From a virus: a stretch of 29,036 bases of DNA. Under the pieces are notes generated by a model. The model did not search any database. It worked only from the letters and a program-made list of their open reading frames with translations, and had not been told where the DNA came from. Location of the stretch: IMG/VR virus record IMGVR_UViG_3300017783_000143, positions 1 through 29,036 of that record; one strand, 5' to 3'. Within the stretch, counting starts at the first letter, position 1, and the number at the start of each line of letters is the position of its first letter. Made by a program: the position numbers and the translations under genes. Positions 1-5,973 of the stretch are shown here, in pieces.

Positions 1-148
1 AGTATTGATACATTGTTATCAGTAGTAGAGAAAATAGAAAGTAAATATTTGCACTTAGTGGCATTTTGGAGTCATCCAGATGAGAAGGAAAATAACACGC
101 CCACGCCATGTTGTATTGTGCAAAGTAGAGAACAACTAACAGACTTAA
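1..148. repeat. Terminal direct repeat, left copy
   Basis: These 148 bases match 28889-29036 with two differences (G30 versus A28918, A45 versus G28933); the last 103 bases are identical. The repeat shows that the window is a circularly closing or terminally redundant genome. Both differences are third-position synonymous changes (GAG/GAA Glu, AAA/AAG Lys) in the gene that crosses the junction, which fits strain variation among reads better than random error. Confidence 0.95.
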
Positions 149-177
149 GAAAAAAAATAGGATTTGAAGATGAATGA
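1..177 (+). CDS. C-terminal part of junction-spanning protein of unknown function
   Basis: This frame is open from base 1 and ends at TGA 175-177. Joined through the terminal repeat, it continues the reading frame that is open from about 28676 to the window end. The visible residues include CCIVQSREQLTDLRKK and end in GFEDE. I do not recognise the family. The last bases overlap the start of the next small ORF (ATG 170) by 8 nt, indicating translational coupling. See the entry at 28676 for how translation may enter this frame. Confidence 0.8.
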   Translation, partial: SIDTLLSVVEKIESKYLHLVAFWSHPDEKENNTPTPCCIVQSREQLTDLRKKIGFEDE

Positions 178-277
178 AATATCACAAGAACAATTAGACA
201 TATTAGCGTCTATATTACCCAAATTAGAAGCTGGCACACATGAGATTGATGCTGACGGCAAAGTTGTAGAGAAATAA
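170..277 (+). CDS. Small hypothetical protein (35 aa)
   Basis: The ORF begins at ATG 170, overlapping the end of the previous gene by 8 nt, and ends at TAA 275-277, two bases before the next ATG at 279. The protein is acidic (starts MNEISQEQLDILASILPKLE) and contains a short predicted amphipathic helix. No family is recognised. Tight coupling on both sides supports expression, but its length leaves some doubt. Being next to a holin-like gene, it could belong to the lysis cassette, but nothing in the sequence shows this. Confidence 0.55.
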   Translation: MNEISQEQLDILASILPKLEAGTHEIDADGKVVEK

Positions 278-278
278 C

Positions 279-515
279 ATGCCAAAGCCCACAGCACAGA
301 CAGTTCATGAAGATGTAGTTAGACTTAAAGCAGAGAATACAAAGGAGCATGGCGCTCTAGAGAAAAAAGTGGACAATTTACAATCACAAATAAAAGAAAA
401 TAAAGCATTTTTCACAGAAAGATTAGACAGACTAGACAACAGAATATGGACTATAGTTATACTAACATTAGGCAGTTTACTTGCTAGTGTGTTAAGTATT
501 GCAGTGGGTATGTAA
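279..515 (+). CDS. Holin-like / XhlA-like membrane protein (78 aa)
   Basis: The protein has a charged, heptad-patterned N-terminal half (about residues 15-52: ALEKKVDNLQSQIKENK then FFTERLDRLDNR), predicted to form a coiled coil, followed by one hydrophobic segment near residues 56-77 (WTIVILTLGSLLASVLSIAV) at the extreme C-terminus. This architecture and length match haemolysin XhlA-type phage proteins, which are membrane-associated and act with holins in lysis. It is the last gene of the right transcription unit, a usual place for lysis genes. No endolysin is recognised nearby, so the lysis role is inferred from architecture; a small structural membrane protein is the alternative. Confidence 0.6.
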   Translation: MPKPTAQTVHEDVVRLKAENTKEHGALEKKVDNLQSQIKENKAFFTERLDRLDNRIWTIVILTLGSLLASVLSIAVGM

Positions 516-546
516 CCACATAACAGCACCAAAAACAACAAACATA

Positions 547-554
547 GATAAATA
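547..554 (+). promoter_or_regulatory. GATAAATA late-promoter-like motif
   Basis: The octamer GATAAATA lies 32 nt after the holin-like gene and upstream of the hairpin-rich stretch that ends in the terminator at 732-770. It is one of a recurring set (804, 2653, 7190, 20697, plus TATAAATA at 6719) in non-coding gaps and resembles the T4 late promoter core TATAAATA. If used, it would drive a short RNA of roughly 200 nt. Assignment is by motif similarity only. Confidence 0.35.
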
Positions 555-576
555 TATATGTTAAAGAGGTATCAAA

Positions 577-599
577 AAAGTAATGTCTCACATTACTTT
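577..599. repeat. Perfect inverted repeat (10-bp stem, 3-nt loop)
   Basis: AAAGTAATGT (577-586) and ACATTACTTT (590-599) are perfect reverse complements with loop CTC. On the minus strand the stem runs into six T residues (plus-strand A574-A579), so it has the form of a minus-strand intrinsic terminator; on the plus strand it could be an RNA hairpin or a protein-binding palindrome. Confidence 0.7.
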
Positions 600-604
600 C
601 TCCA

Positions 605-687
605 GTGCTTCTTGCACGTTTTCCTCAGGATTGAGCTACTTAAGAAAAACTTCTTTAACCGGATAATAATTTAATTGCCATTAAATT
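605..687. repeat. Further hairpins in the 516-892 gap
   Basis: Two more stems are visible: GTGC (605-608) with GCAC (614-617), and AATTTAAT (668-675) with ATTAAATT (680-687, perfect 8 bp, loop TGCC). Together with the hairpin at 577-599 and the terminator at 732-770 they suggest a folded transcript. I see no convincing gene here; a 27-codon plus ORF at 583-666 and a 15-residue minus-strand reading (635-588) both lack supporting signals. Confidence 0.5.
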
Positions 688-731
688 AAGACTCTTAAAG
701 GTAATATATCTTAATCGATTATATTATATTT

Positions 732-770
732 AAAAAACTCCCTTTGCTGACGTTAGGGGAGTTTTTTTTT
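732..770 (+). terminator. Rho-independent terminator ending the right operon
   Basis: AAAAAACTCCC (732-742) pairs perfectly with GGGAGTTTTTT (757-767) around a 14-nt loop, followed by T through 770. The stem is GC-rich at its top and has an uninterrupted T tract, a textbook intrinsic terminator. The A run on the 5' side means it could also work on the minus strand. It separates the 7234-to-515 transcription unit from the 893-to-6723 unit. Confidence 0.9.
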
Positions 771-803
771 GGTCCGCTTTTAAGCCCTTATATTGCAATT
801 ATA

Positions 804-811
804 GATAAATA
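804..811 (+). promoter_or_regulatory. GATAAATA motif upstream of the left operon
   Basis: GATAAATA sits 34 nt past the terminator at 732-770 and 82 nt before the ATG at 893, where a promoter for the left operon is needed. It belongs to the recurrent motif set that resembles the T4 late promoter. No good sigma70 -35/-10 pair was found in this gap. Confidence 0.45.
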
Positions 812-892
812 ATAGTGTATTAGAAATAATACAATGGAGCTCATAGTATGTAATGGCAAATACATAACTTTATAATTATTTGAGGAAATAAA

Positions 893-1237
893 ATGAAAAA
901 TAAACAACATAAACAATACGTGGTAGCAAAAGTAGAAGCGCCTAAAAGTAGTTCTAGTATACCTGGAACAACCAGAAGTAAAGTTCATTTACTTGATATT
1001 GAAAACAATTTTAAATGGTGTTACACATGGGTCAGTGAAAACAACTGGAACTATGACCAATGGGAGAAACTGTATCAAGAAGATTATGATGCAAATGCTT
1101 TTGTTATAGATGGTCATTTCATTGACAAAAAGAACACACCAGACTTAATCAGTGCTGATGCTAAGTTCATAATTAAAGAACGTGCAGACAGACAACAACT
1201 GTTATACCTTATAGCACAGAAGTTGGGGTTACTATAA
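893..1237 (+). CDS. Hypothetical protein (114 aa), first gene of left operon
   Basis: The start at ATG 893 has a good ribosome binding site (GAGGAAAT just upstream). The protein has a basic, flexible N-terminus (MKNKQHKQYVVAKVEAPKSS) followed by a globular part rich in aromatic residues (NFKWCYTWVSENNWNYDQWEKLY, here split for length) and a C-terminal helix (residues about 92-113, ERADRQQLLYLIAQKLGL). No transmembrane segment or known catalytic motif is visible and I do not recognise the family. It overlaps the next gene by TAATG (base 1237), so the two are translationally coupled. A leading place in the operon would suit a regulatory or early role, but that is a guess. Confidence 0.7.
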   Translation: MKNKQHKQYVVAKVEAPKSSSSIPGTTRSKVHLLDIENNFKWCYTWVSENNWNYDQWEKLYQEDYDANAFVIDGHFIDKKNTPDLISADAKFIIKERADRQQLLYLIAQKLGLL

Positions 1238-1974
1238 TGGAAACAAAAAAATTTACACAACCTCCACAAAACTATATTACTAGCAATAATAAAAGAACTA
1301 ATAATAAAAGAACTAATAATAAAGAACTAATATACATTTGTGGAGATGAATCTACACCAAATGATAGTCCTGATAGGACTCCTTTGAGGGGCACCAGAGG
1401 TGCTGATACCTCAACTGTTCCTCAATTGGATCTCATATATAAAGCGGTGCGCCAGAAAATCCGAACCGCCGATAAAATATTCTTTCTCAGTTGTAGTGTT
1501 AGTTCAAAGCCAGGCAAACGCAACAAACTGAACATAGACATTATACCAGAACCAGGTGATAAGCCCAGTAAATATATTTGCAGTTTAGCACCATACAAAC
1601 ACAAACATGGTGTGTATCAAAACATACCTGCTAAAACAAAAAGTTGGAGTGCATGGCAAAAAAGCAAAGACATATACACAGAACTTAAAGATGATGCCGC
1701 TTTTGGTAAGTTTGTGCAAAGAACAACATACACTAAAACATTAAGTAGAACTATTGCACCAGGTATGCTTGGAGGAACTGTGTTTAAAGACAACACACTA
1801 TATGCAGTATTATACATTTACAATAAAGAGTATTGGATACCATTAACGTTATGTGCTGAACCCACAGAAGAAGATAAGAGTGGACTACACTACTTTGCTA
1901 AAGGTGTATATCAAGAGGATTGGGAAGAAGGTCACTATAATGATGATGAACTTGATGGAATGGATGCACTATGA
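1237..1974 (+). CDS. Hypothetical protein (245 aa) with acidic C-terminal tail
   Basis: The gene starts at the TAATG overlap with the previous one and ends in an ATGA overlap with the next. Residues about 17-32 are a low-complexity linker with NNKRT repeats, encoded by 15-bp tandem repeats (1285-1328). The central and C-terminal part (about 70-230) looks like a compact beta-rich domain. The chain ends in an acidic tail (YNDDELDGMDAL) reminiscent of the tails of phage single-strand DNA-binding proteins such as T4 gp32 or T7 gp2.5. That is only a compositional resemblance; no binding fold is recognised. Function is therefore unknown, with an ssDNA-binding role as a testable idea. Confidence 0.7.
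   Translation: METKKFTQPPQNYITSNNKRTNNKRTNNKELIYICGDESTPNDSPDRTPLRGTRGADTSTVPQLDLIYKAVRQKIRTADKIFFLSCSVSSKPGKRNKLNIDIIPEPGDKPSKYICSLAPYKHKHGVYQNIPAKTKSWSAWQKSKDIYTELKDDAAFGKFVQRTTYTKTLSRTIAPGMLGGTVFKDNTLYAVLYIYNKEYWIPLTLCAEPTEEDKSGLHYFAKGVYQEDWEEGHYNDDELDGMDAL
1285..1328 (+). repeat. Tandem 15-bp repeat inside the 245-aa gene
   Basis: AATAATAAAAGAACT occurs at 1285-1299 and 1300-1314, followed by a 14-bp copy with one A fewer at 1315-1328. In frame the first two copies give NNKRT twice and the third gives NNKEL. The one-base contraction in the third copy marks it as prone to slippage; the protein frame stays open. Confidence 0.85.
1366..1414 (+). repeat. Cluster of perfect hairpins inside the 245-aa gene
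   Basis: AGTCCT-GAT-AGGACT (1366-1380) is a perfect 6-bp stem. Immediately after it, TTGAGG (1384-1389) pairs with CCTCAA (1409-1414), enclosing a second stem GCACC-AGA-GGTGC (1391-1403). Three stems within 49 nt of coding sequence suggest selected RNA structure or a small hairpin insertion in the disordered N-terminal region. Confidence 0.6.
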
Positions 1975-2141
1975 TTACTAAAAACACAAAACATGACAAT
2001 GCAGAAGTGTATGTGGACTATAAACATGTTAACGCACATGGACAACCTGCACTGAAGTGTAAAGATACTGATAAATGGATACAATGGGTAAGTAAAAAGG
2101 ACTTACCACATTTATTAAGGATGGAAATGCATGAAATTTAG
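1971..2141 (+). CDS. Small hypothetical protein (56 aa)
   Basis: ATG 1971 overlaps the stop of the preceding gene (ATGA) and TAG 2139-2141 lies inside the next ORF. The protein begins MITKNTKHDNAEVYVDYK and has a tryptophan- and lysine-rich middle (DKWIQWVSKKDLPHLL). There is no membrane segment and no family is recognised. Overlaps on both sides and the same codon habits as its neighbours support a real gene. Confidence 0.55.
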   Translation: MITKNTKHDNAEVYVDYKHVNAHGQPALKCKDTDKWIQWVSKKDLPHLLRMEMHEI

Positions 2142-2304
2142 TAATAAGAAACCTGTTATACATGCTAACAAATTGCAGTCAGAACTATACTTTTTGAGAA
2201 AGGAGTTTGAACGTATATTGTTAATACAAGCAGTAGTAGAAAGTTACTCAACACCTTGTGACCTCACAAAACAACGCATATACAGTTCTAACCGAATTGA
2301 TTAA
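2131..2304 (+). CDS. Small hypothetical protein (57 aa)
   Basis: ATG 2131 overlaps the end of the preceding ORF by 11 nt; the gene ends at TAA 2302-2304. The protein is basic at its N-terminus (MKFSNKKPVIHANK) and has a leucine-rich stretch (LQSELYFLRKEFERILLIQ, residues about 15-33) likely to be a helix. No known family. It is the last member of the overlapping chain that starts at 893. Confidence 0.55.
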   Translation: MKFSNKKPVIHANKLQSELYFLRKEFERILLIQAVVESYSTPCDLTKQRIYSSNRID

Positions 2305-2327
2305 CACTATGTTTAATAAATATTGCT

Positions 2328-2657
2328 ATGACAGACATAGCAACACTAATAACTTACGCAGAAAGCCTAATAAAGACTTCAAAGAACAATACTAACTTCA
2401 GCAAGAAGAGTTCAAGCCCAAGTCATTTGCTTTATGACGTAAGACGTATCAGTAATAGGTATTCAGTTAGTGGAGATATCAGTTTTAGAGATATAGAATA
2501 CTTAGAAACTATATATGAGTCCACACCACAATACTTGTTAGACAATGTATACATGTTAGGAGAATGGTATGAATGGCAAAGCACAACACACCGCAATTAT
2601 AACTTAAAACAAGGCACTAGACCTACAAAAGTTAAAGGTTTCGTAAAAGAAAGATAA
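2328..2657 (+). CDS. Hypothetical protein (109 aa)
   Basis: The ORF starts at ATG 2328 and ends at TAA 2655-2657. It lacks an obvious Shine-Dalgarno sequence. Instead an AATAAATA octamer (2315-2322) ends six bases before the ATG, so if that octamer were a late promoter the transcript would be leaderless. The N-terminus is probably helical (MTDIATLITYAESLIK), then a serine-rich stretch, then an acidic helical segment (SFRDIEYLETIYE). I recognise no domain. It sits directly upstream of the small terminase gene with one GATAAATA motif overlapping its end. Confidence 0.6.
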   Translation: MTDIATLITYAESLIKTSKNNTNFSKKSSSPSHLLYDVRRISNRYSVSGDISFRDIEYLETIYESTPQYLLDNVYMLGEWYEWQSTTHRNYNLKQGTRPTKVKGFVKER

Positions 2658-2660
2658 ATA
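2653..2660 (+). promoter_or_regulatory. GATAAATA motif upstream of terminase block
   Basis: GATAAATA overlaps the TAA of the preceding gene and lies 51 nt before the chosen start of the small terminase gene. It is followed by ACAAGCATAA (2672-2681), a string also found right after the motif at 20697, which strengthens the case for a shared promoter element. Confidence 0.4.
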
Positions 2661-2711
2661 ACATTGCAATTACAAGCATAAGGCTTGGTTTACACTATAA
2701 GTGGATACAAC

Positions 2712-3098
2712 ATGAAGAACAAACCCAATTATCAAGTAAACCAAATTAAATACGGTGAAAAAACCGTAATTGGAAGAGTAGTGGGCAGGAATAAAACTGT
2801 CATACCTGAAGAAGAATTTTACAAATTGGCATGTTTGCATTGCAGTTGGAAAGATCTTAGCGACTTCTTTGGCGTTCCAGCAGGAACCTTACGAGACAAC
2901 TTCGCGGATCTATATATAAAAGGAACACAAACGACGAAACAGAAGTTACGTCAAAAGATGTTCGAAACAGCAATGAATGGCGATAGAGTAATGATGATCT
3001 GGCTCTCTAAACAATGGTTATCTATGTCAGACAATGGCATACAAGACGGTAGCGAGGAAGATACTATGCTACCATGGATAGAAAAAAATGAAGAATAG
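2712..3098 (+). CDS. terS: Terminase small subunit (probable)
   Basis: The chosen start is ATG 2712 (MKNKPNYQVNQIKYGEK); a TTG at 2685 would add nine residues but is less likely. The protein is 128 residues. About residues 43-65 form a helix-turn-helix (LACLHCSWKDLSDFFGVPA), followed by a basic helix (TTKQKLRQKMFETAMNGD) and RVMMIWLSKQWLSMSD. This HTH, basic helix and I/L-W-L-x-K-Q-W-L-x-x-x-D order is typical of small terminase or packaging-initiation proteins, which recognise the pac or cos site and recruit the large subunit. It lies about 1.6 kb upstream of the large terminase gene, separated by a folded intergenic element, a membrane protein and HNH genes. The packaging role is inferred from family resemblance and position. 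Confidence 0.75.
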   Translation: MKNKPNYQVNQIKYGEKTVIGRVVGRNKTVIPEEEFYKLACLHCSWKDLSDFFGVPAGTLRDNFADLYIKGTQTTKQKLRQKMFETAMNGDRVMMIWLSKQWLSMSDNGIQDGSEEDTMLPWIEKNEE

Positions 3099-3099
3099 A

Positions 3100-3191
3100 T
3101 TTTGTGAGGTAAGACCTGGCTGGTGTTGAGCCAACGGTATAGGATACGTTGAAACATGCTGGCATTTCAGTCAGGCACTTTTTTCACAAAA
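3100..3191 (+). ncRNA. Candidate structured RNA (or packaging site) between terS and a membrane protein gene
   Basis: TTTTGTGA (3100-3107) pairs perfectly with TCACAAAA (3184-3191). Inside, CCTGGCT (3115-3121) pairs with AGTCAGG (3169-3175), with one G-U. Within that are a hairpin at 3133-3150 (AACGGTAT / ATACGTT, one bulge, loop AGG) and a smaller one at 3156-3165. These nested long-range pairings in a 110-nt gene-free gap suggest a folded RNA. Alternatively the DNA could be a cos/pac site, which often lies beside terS. It lacks a T-arm, so it is not an ordinary tRNA. Confidence 0.5.
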
Positions 3192-3208
3192 CAATATAGG
3201 ATAAAGAT

Positions 3209-3430
3209 ATGAAGTTTACAACACCCAAAATCAAAGACATTTCTGACTTTCAAACAAATAGACTAGCAGGTCCACTTAATGTTTTCAGTTTAATAACTGT
3301 TAGCATGGTGTGGGGTCACATGTTAGGCTTATTGAACTTATGGTTCTTACCATTAACGTTCACAATGATGTTAGTTGGATACGGCTCTGAAATACAAAAA
3401 GAAAAACCCAAACAAAACGTTACACTATAA
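3209..3430 (+). CDS. Small membrane protein (73 aa)
   Basis: The start at ATG 3209 is preceded by AGGATAAAG, an acceptable ribosome binding site. The protein has a polar N-terminus, then two closely spaced hydrophobic stretches: about residues 22-42 (PLNVFSLITVSMVWGHML) and 44-60 (LLNLWFLPLTFTMMLVG), then a lysine-rich tail (EIQKEKPKQ). A helical hairpin of two membrane segments with a charged C-terminus would also suit a class II holin. However, it lies in the packaging block and overlaps the HNH gene by TAATG, so its function is open. Confidence 0.65.
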   Translation: MKFTTPKIKDISDFQTNRLAGPLNVFSLITVSMVWGHMLGLLNLWFLPLTFTMMLVGYGSEIQKEKPKQNVTL

Positions 3431-4017
3431 TGGCTAAAGGTGTAAAGAAGTCAGGCCCTCCCGGTGAAGACCACCACGTTCACAATATAGAGCAACACTA
3501 TATAGATAAGTTTCATGCACGTTGTGAAGAACAACCAAATGGATGTATATTCTTAATGGGCAATGTTCAAAACAATGGATATAAGAACTGGTGGTATAAG
3601 TATGATGATGTTGACGGTAGACGTTTGCGTTACATCACAGCACATAGATTCGGTGCATTAATAAGTGGCAAGTTCAAAGAAGCTGATGTTAATGAATTGT
3701 GTGTGTTACATGATTGTGACCAACATTATGACAACAATGATATAAGCTATAGGGCATGTGTTAATCCGGAGCATCTCTTTTTGGGGACTGTGAAAGACAA
3801 CATACAAGACTGCATAAACAAAGGCAGATATGTTAAGCCACCAAGTTATATAGGTGCTGACAACCACAATGCAAAGCTCACAGAAAAACAAGTGTTATGG
3901 GTAATTGAACAACACTACAAAATCACACAACAAAAGTTAGGTCAAATACTAAATGTGAATACCTCCACTATAGAAGCAATACACCGTAACAAAACATGGC
4001 GGCACTTGCCAAGATGA
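3430..4017 (+). CDS. HNH endonuclease with C-terminal DNA-binding helix-turn-helix (195 aa)
   Basis: The core at about residues 75-140 carries HNH elements: AHRFGALISG, then CVLHDCDQHYDNND with the catalytic-type histidine, then CVNPEHLFLGTVKDNIQD, where the N-P-x-H-L-x-x-G-T signature is typical of HNH_3 enzymes. The C-terminal region (LTEKQVLWVIEQHY to TIEAIHRNKTWRHL) is a helix-turn-helix like those of phage free-standing homing endonucleases. It cuts DNA with metal ion help. Two such genes flank a small ORF just before the large terminase, so it could be a homing endonuclease or a packaging helper like HK97 gp74. It starts at a TAATG overlap with the membrane protein gene. Confidence 0.88.
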   Translation: MAKGVKKSGPPGEDHHVHNIEQHYIDKFHARCEEQPNGCIFLMGNVQNNGYKNWWYKYDDVDGRRLRYITAHRFGALISGKFKEADVNELCVLHDCDQHYDNNDISYRACVNPEHLFLGTVKDNIQDCINKGRYVKPPSYIGADNHNAKLTEKQVLWVIEQHYKITQQKLGQILNVNTSTIEAIHRNKTWRHLPR

Positions 4018-4241
4018 AGATGACTGGATTTAAAAGTAATGACCCCAAAGACTATGAAGCAGTAAAACGTGCAATAGATGAATACTTGGAAGAAGCATTG
4101 GATCCAGAAACGTATGCTGTGAGAAAGATGTTTGAAAAGATTAAAAGGCCCACATACACTTGGGACGATGATGATGTTATTATACCACCAGGCGGAGGAA
4201 TGAAGCCGCATCCTTGGGATAATGACCCTTGGGATAAATGA
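4014..4241 (+). CDS. Small acidic hypothetical protein (75 or 81 aa)
   Basis: Two starts are possible. ATG 3996 gives 81 residues (MAALAKMKMTGFK) with a 22-nt overlap into the HNH gene; ATG 4014 gives 75 residues with only the stop codon overlapping. I prefer 4014. The protein has a helical part (DYEAVKRAIDEYLEEAL) and an unusual tail rich in Asp, Pro, Gly and Trp (TWDDDDVIIPPGGG then PWDNDPWDK). It is unrecognised. It lies between two HNH endonuclease genes and overlaps the next by ATGA, so it may be a passenger or an original packaging-block gene between two homing insertions. Confidence 0.6.
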   Translation: MKMTGFKSNDPKDYEAVKRAIDEYLEEALDPETYAVRKMFEKIKRPTYTWDDDDVIIPPGGGMKPHPWDNDPWDK

Positions 4242-4753
4242 GAGACACTATGAAGTATGAAAGAAAAATTAAACCAATAACACAAAAAGATGTAGATAGA
4301 TTTTGGGGCCATGTTGATATAAAGGGTGAAGATGAATGTTGGGACTGGCGTTTGGCAATTACTAATCACGGTTACGGATTGTTTGCCGCTGGAGGCAGTT
4401 TACATAGATGCACACGTTTTGCTTACATACATGGTGAAGGATTATACACCAAAAAGATTACTGGTAATTTGAGAATAGCCACAACATGTAGAAATAAGAA
4501 GTGTTGCAATCCTAAACACATGAAGTTAAACAGTCAACAAGAAGTATTTGATTTAATGAGAGCGGCTGGACAAATAAGTGTAGGCACAGACTGTAAGCAA
4601 TCAAAACTAAAAGAATCAGATATATTAGCCATAAGAGCACGTTATACAAACAGAAGTGCCACAGACGGATACGGTGGCATAAGTGAAGACTATGGTGTAA
4701 CACCAGGCTGTATCAGAGACATTATAATACGCAAGACATGGAGACATGTTTGA
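4238..4753 (+). CDS. Second HNH endonuclease (171 aa)
   Basis: The protein shows a WDW motif (DECWDWRLAITNHGYG), a tyrosine and glycine-rich strand, then TCRNKKCCNPKHMKLNSQQE, whose C-C-N-P-x-H-M pattern is the HNH_3 metal and catalytic segment. The C-terminal part (KLKESDILAIRARY to CIRDIIIRKTWRHV) is a helix-turn-helix resembling that at the end of the first HNH gene; both proteins end in K-T-W-R-H. This suggests related enzymes sharing a DNA-binding tail. Its end overlaps the large terminase start by 16 nt. An in-frame ATG at 4250 is an alternative start. It could be homing, packaging-associated, or both. Confidence 0.85.
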   Translation: MRDTMKYERKIKPITQKDVDRFWGHVDIKGEDECWDWRLAITNHGYGLFAAGGSLHRCTRFAYIHGEGLYTKKITGNLRIATTCRNKKCCNPKHMKLNSQQEVFDLMRAAGQISVGTDCKQSKLKESDILAIRARYTNRSATDGYGGISEDYGVTPGCIRDIIIRKTWRHV

Positions 4754-5973
4754 GACTAAGCAAACCACAACAAGTTATTAGTAATGATGCTACTAGATTT
4801 AGAGTAGTTGTTGCTGGCAGACGTTTTGGAAAGAGTATGTTAGCCATTAATGAACTTGCAAAGTTCAGTGTAAAGCCCAAACAGAGAGTGTTAGCACTAT
4901 ATTCAACGTATAGGCAGGCTAAAACAGTTATCCTTGACGAATTATTAGACAGACTGTATGAAAAGAACTGGATCAAAGACGTAAACAAATCAGAACTCAC
5001 AATAACATTAAAGAATGATAGCAAGATATTCATTAGAAGTGCTGACAACAGAGAAGCATTGCGTGGATCACGTTATGACTTTATAGTAATGGATGAGTGT
5101 GCTGACTTACACCCTGATGTGTGGACTACTATATGTAGACCTATGTAAGCAGACAGCAATGGACATGCATTATTCATAGGAACGCCAAAAGGCCGAGGTA
5201 ACTGGTTCTACGATTTATATGTGAGAAGTGGTGCTGAACAAGAATGGAACAGTCATGTTTACAAAACAATTGAAGGTGGTTGGATTACAGAAGAAGAAAT
5301 AGAAAGTGCCAAAAGAGATTTAGATTCACGTGAATTTGCCCAAGAGTTCTTAGCAGAGTTTCAAGACTATAGTGGTATTATATATCATGCCTTCACTGAG
5401 GACAACATACAGCCCAATACGTTCCCAGTAGAACAACTCCGCACCCTACATATAGGTATGGACTTTAACAACAGTCCTATGAGTGCTGTGATAGGTTATA
5501 TGAACGGTGCTAAACTACATGTGATAGACTTTATTGAAATATACCAATCCAATACATATGAAATGATACAAGAGATTAAAACACGTTACCCAAATAGAAA
5601 CTATGTGTGTTATCCGGATGCAAGTGGCAGTCACAAGTCAACTAACAGTAATCAATCTGACCACATCATATTGGCAAACAATGGCTTTAAGTTAGTTGTG
5701 GGCAAAACCAATCCTCCAGTAATAGACAGAATAAATGCAGTAAATAGTTTGTTGTGTAATGCAAAAAGTGAACGCAATTTGTTAATAGATCCTAAGTGTG
5801 CAAAGATAAGAGAGATGCTAATCAAAATGAGTTACAAAGAAGGAACTAGAATACCAGACAAAGACAATGTGTTAGACCATGCCGCTGATGCTTTAGGATA
5901 CTTAGTGTATCAAAACTTTGGTATAACACGTGAAAGAGAACGAGGATATGCTCACAGTAAAAGGAGACTATAA
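4738..5973 (+). CDS. terL: Terminase large subunit, interrupted by in-frame TAA at 5146-5148
   Basis: This is the ATPase/nuclease motor that packages DNA into the prohead through the portal. The N-terminal half shows Walker A (VVVAGRRFGKSM, about residues 23-34) and Walker B (YDFIVMDECAD, about 113-123). The reading frame then meets TAA at 5146-5148 directly after ICRPM, yet continues in the same frame with ADSNGHALFIGTPKGRGNW, the conserved terminase segment around T-P-K-G. The nuclease domain follows with GMDFNNSPMSAV, PDASGSHKS and DHAADALGYL carrying the acidic residues. Read through, the protein is about 411 residues, normal for the family. The stop occupies a position where Leu is common, and TTA to TAA is one base. 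It may be a nonsense variant, an assembly error or recoding. A GTG at 5221 could restart only the nuclease part. Confidence 0.9.

Noticed and set aside
583-666. A 27-codon plus-strand ORF (MSHITFSSASCTFSSGL...)
   Set aside because: No ribosome binding site at useful distance, and it overlaps a perfect inverted repeat; more likely part of a non-coding element.
588-683. Minus-strand coding remnant WQLNYYPVKEVFLK, stop, LNPEENVQEALEKVM
   Set aside because: Too short, interrupted by TAG, no start codon or ribosome binding site; kept only as a possible gene relic in the finding for 547-770.
3100-3191. A tRNA gene, suggested by the closing stem and three internal stems
   Set aside because: No T-arm with GG-TTCRA-CC, the closing stem is 8 bp with no CCA context, and the nested 3115-3121/3169-3175 stem conflicts with a cloverleaf.
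5149-5220. An intron or insertion splitting the large terminase gene
   Set aside because: The 72 bases after TAA stay in frame and encode the conserved FIGTPKG segment, so nothing is inserted; a single codon differs.
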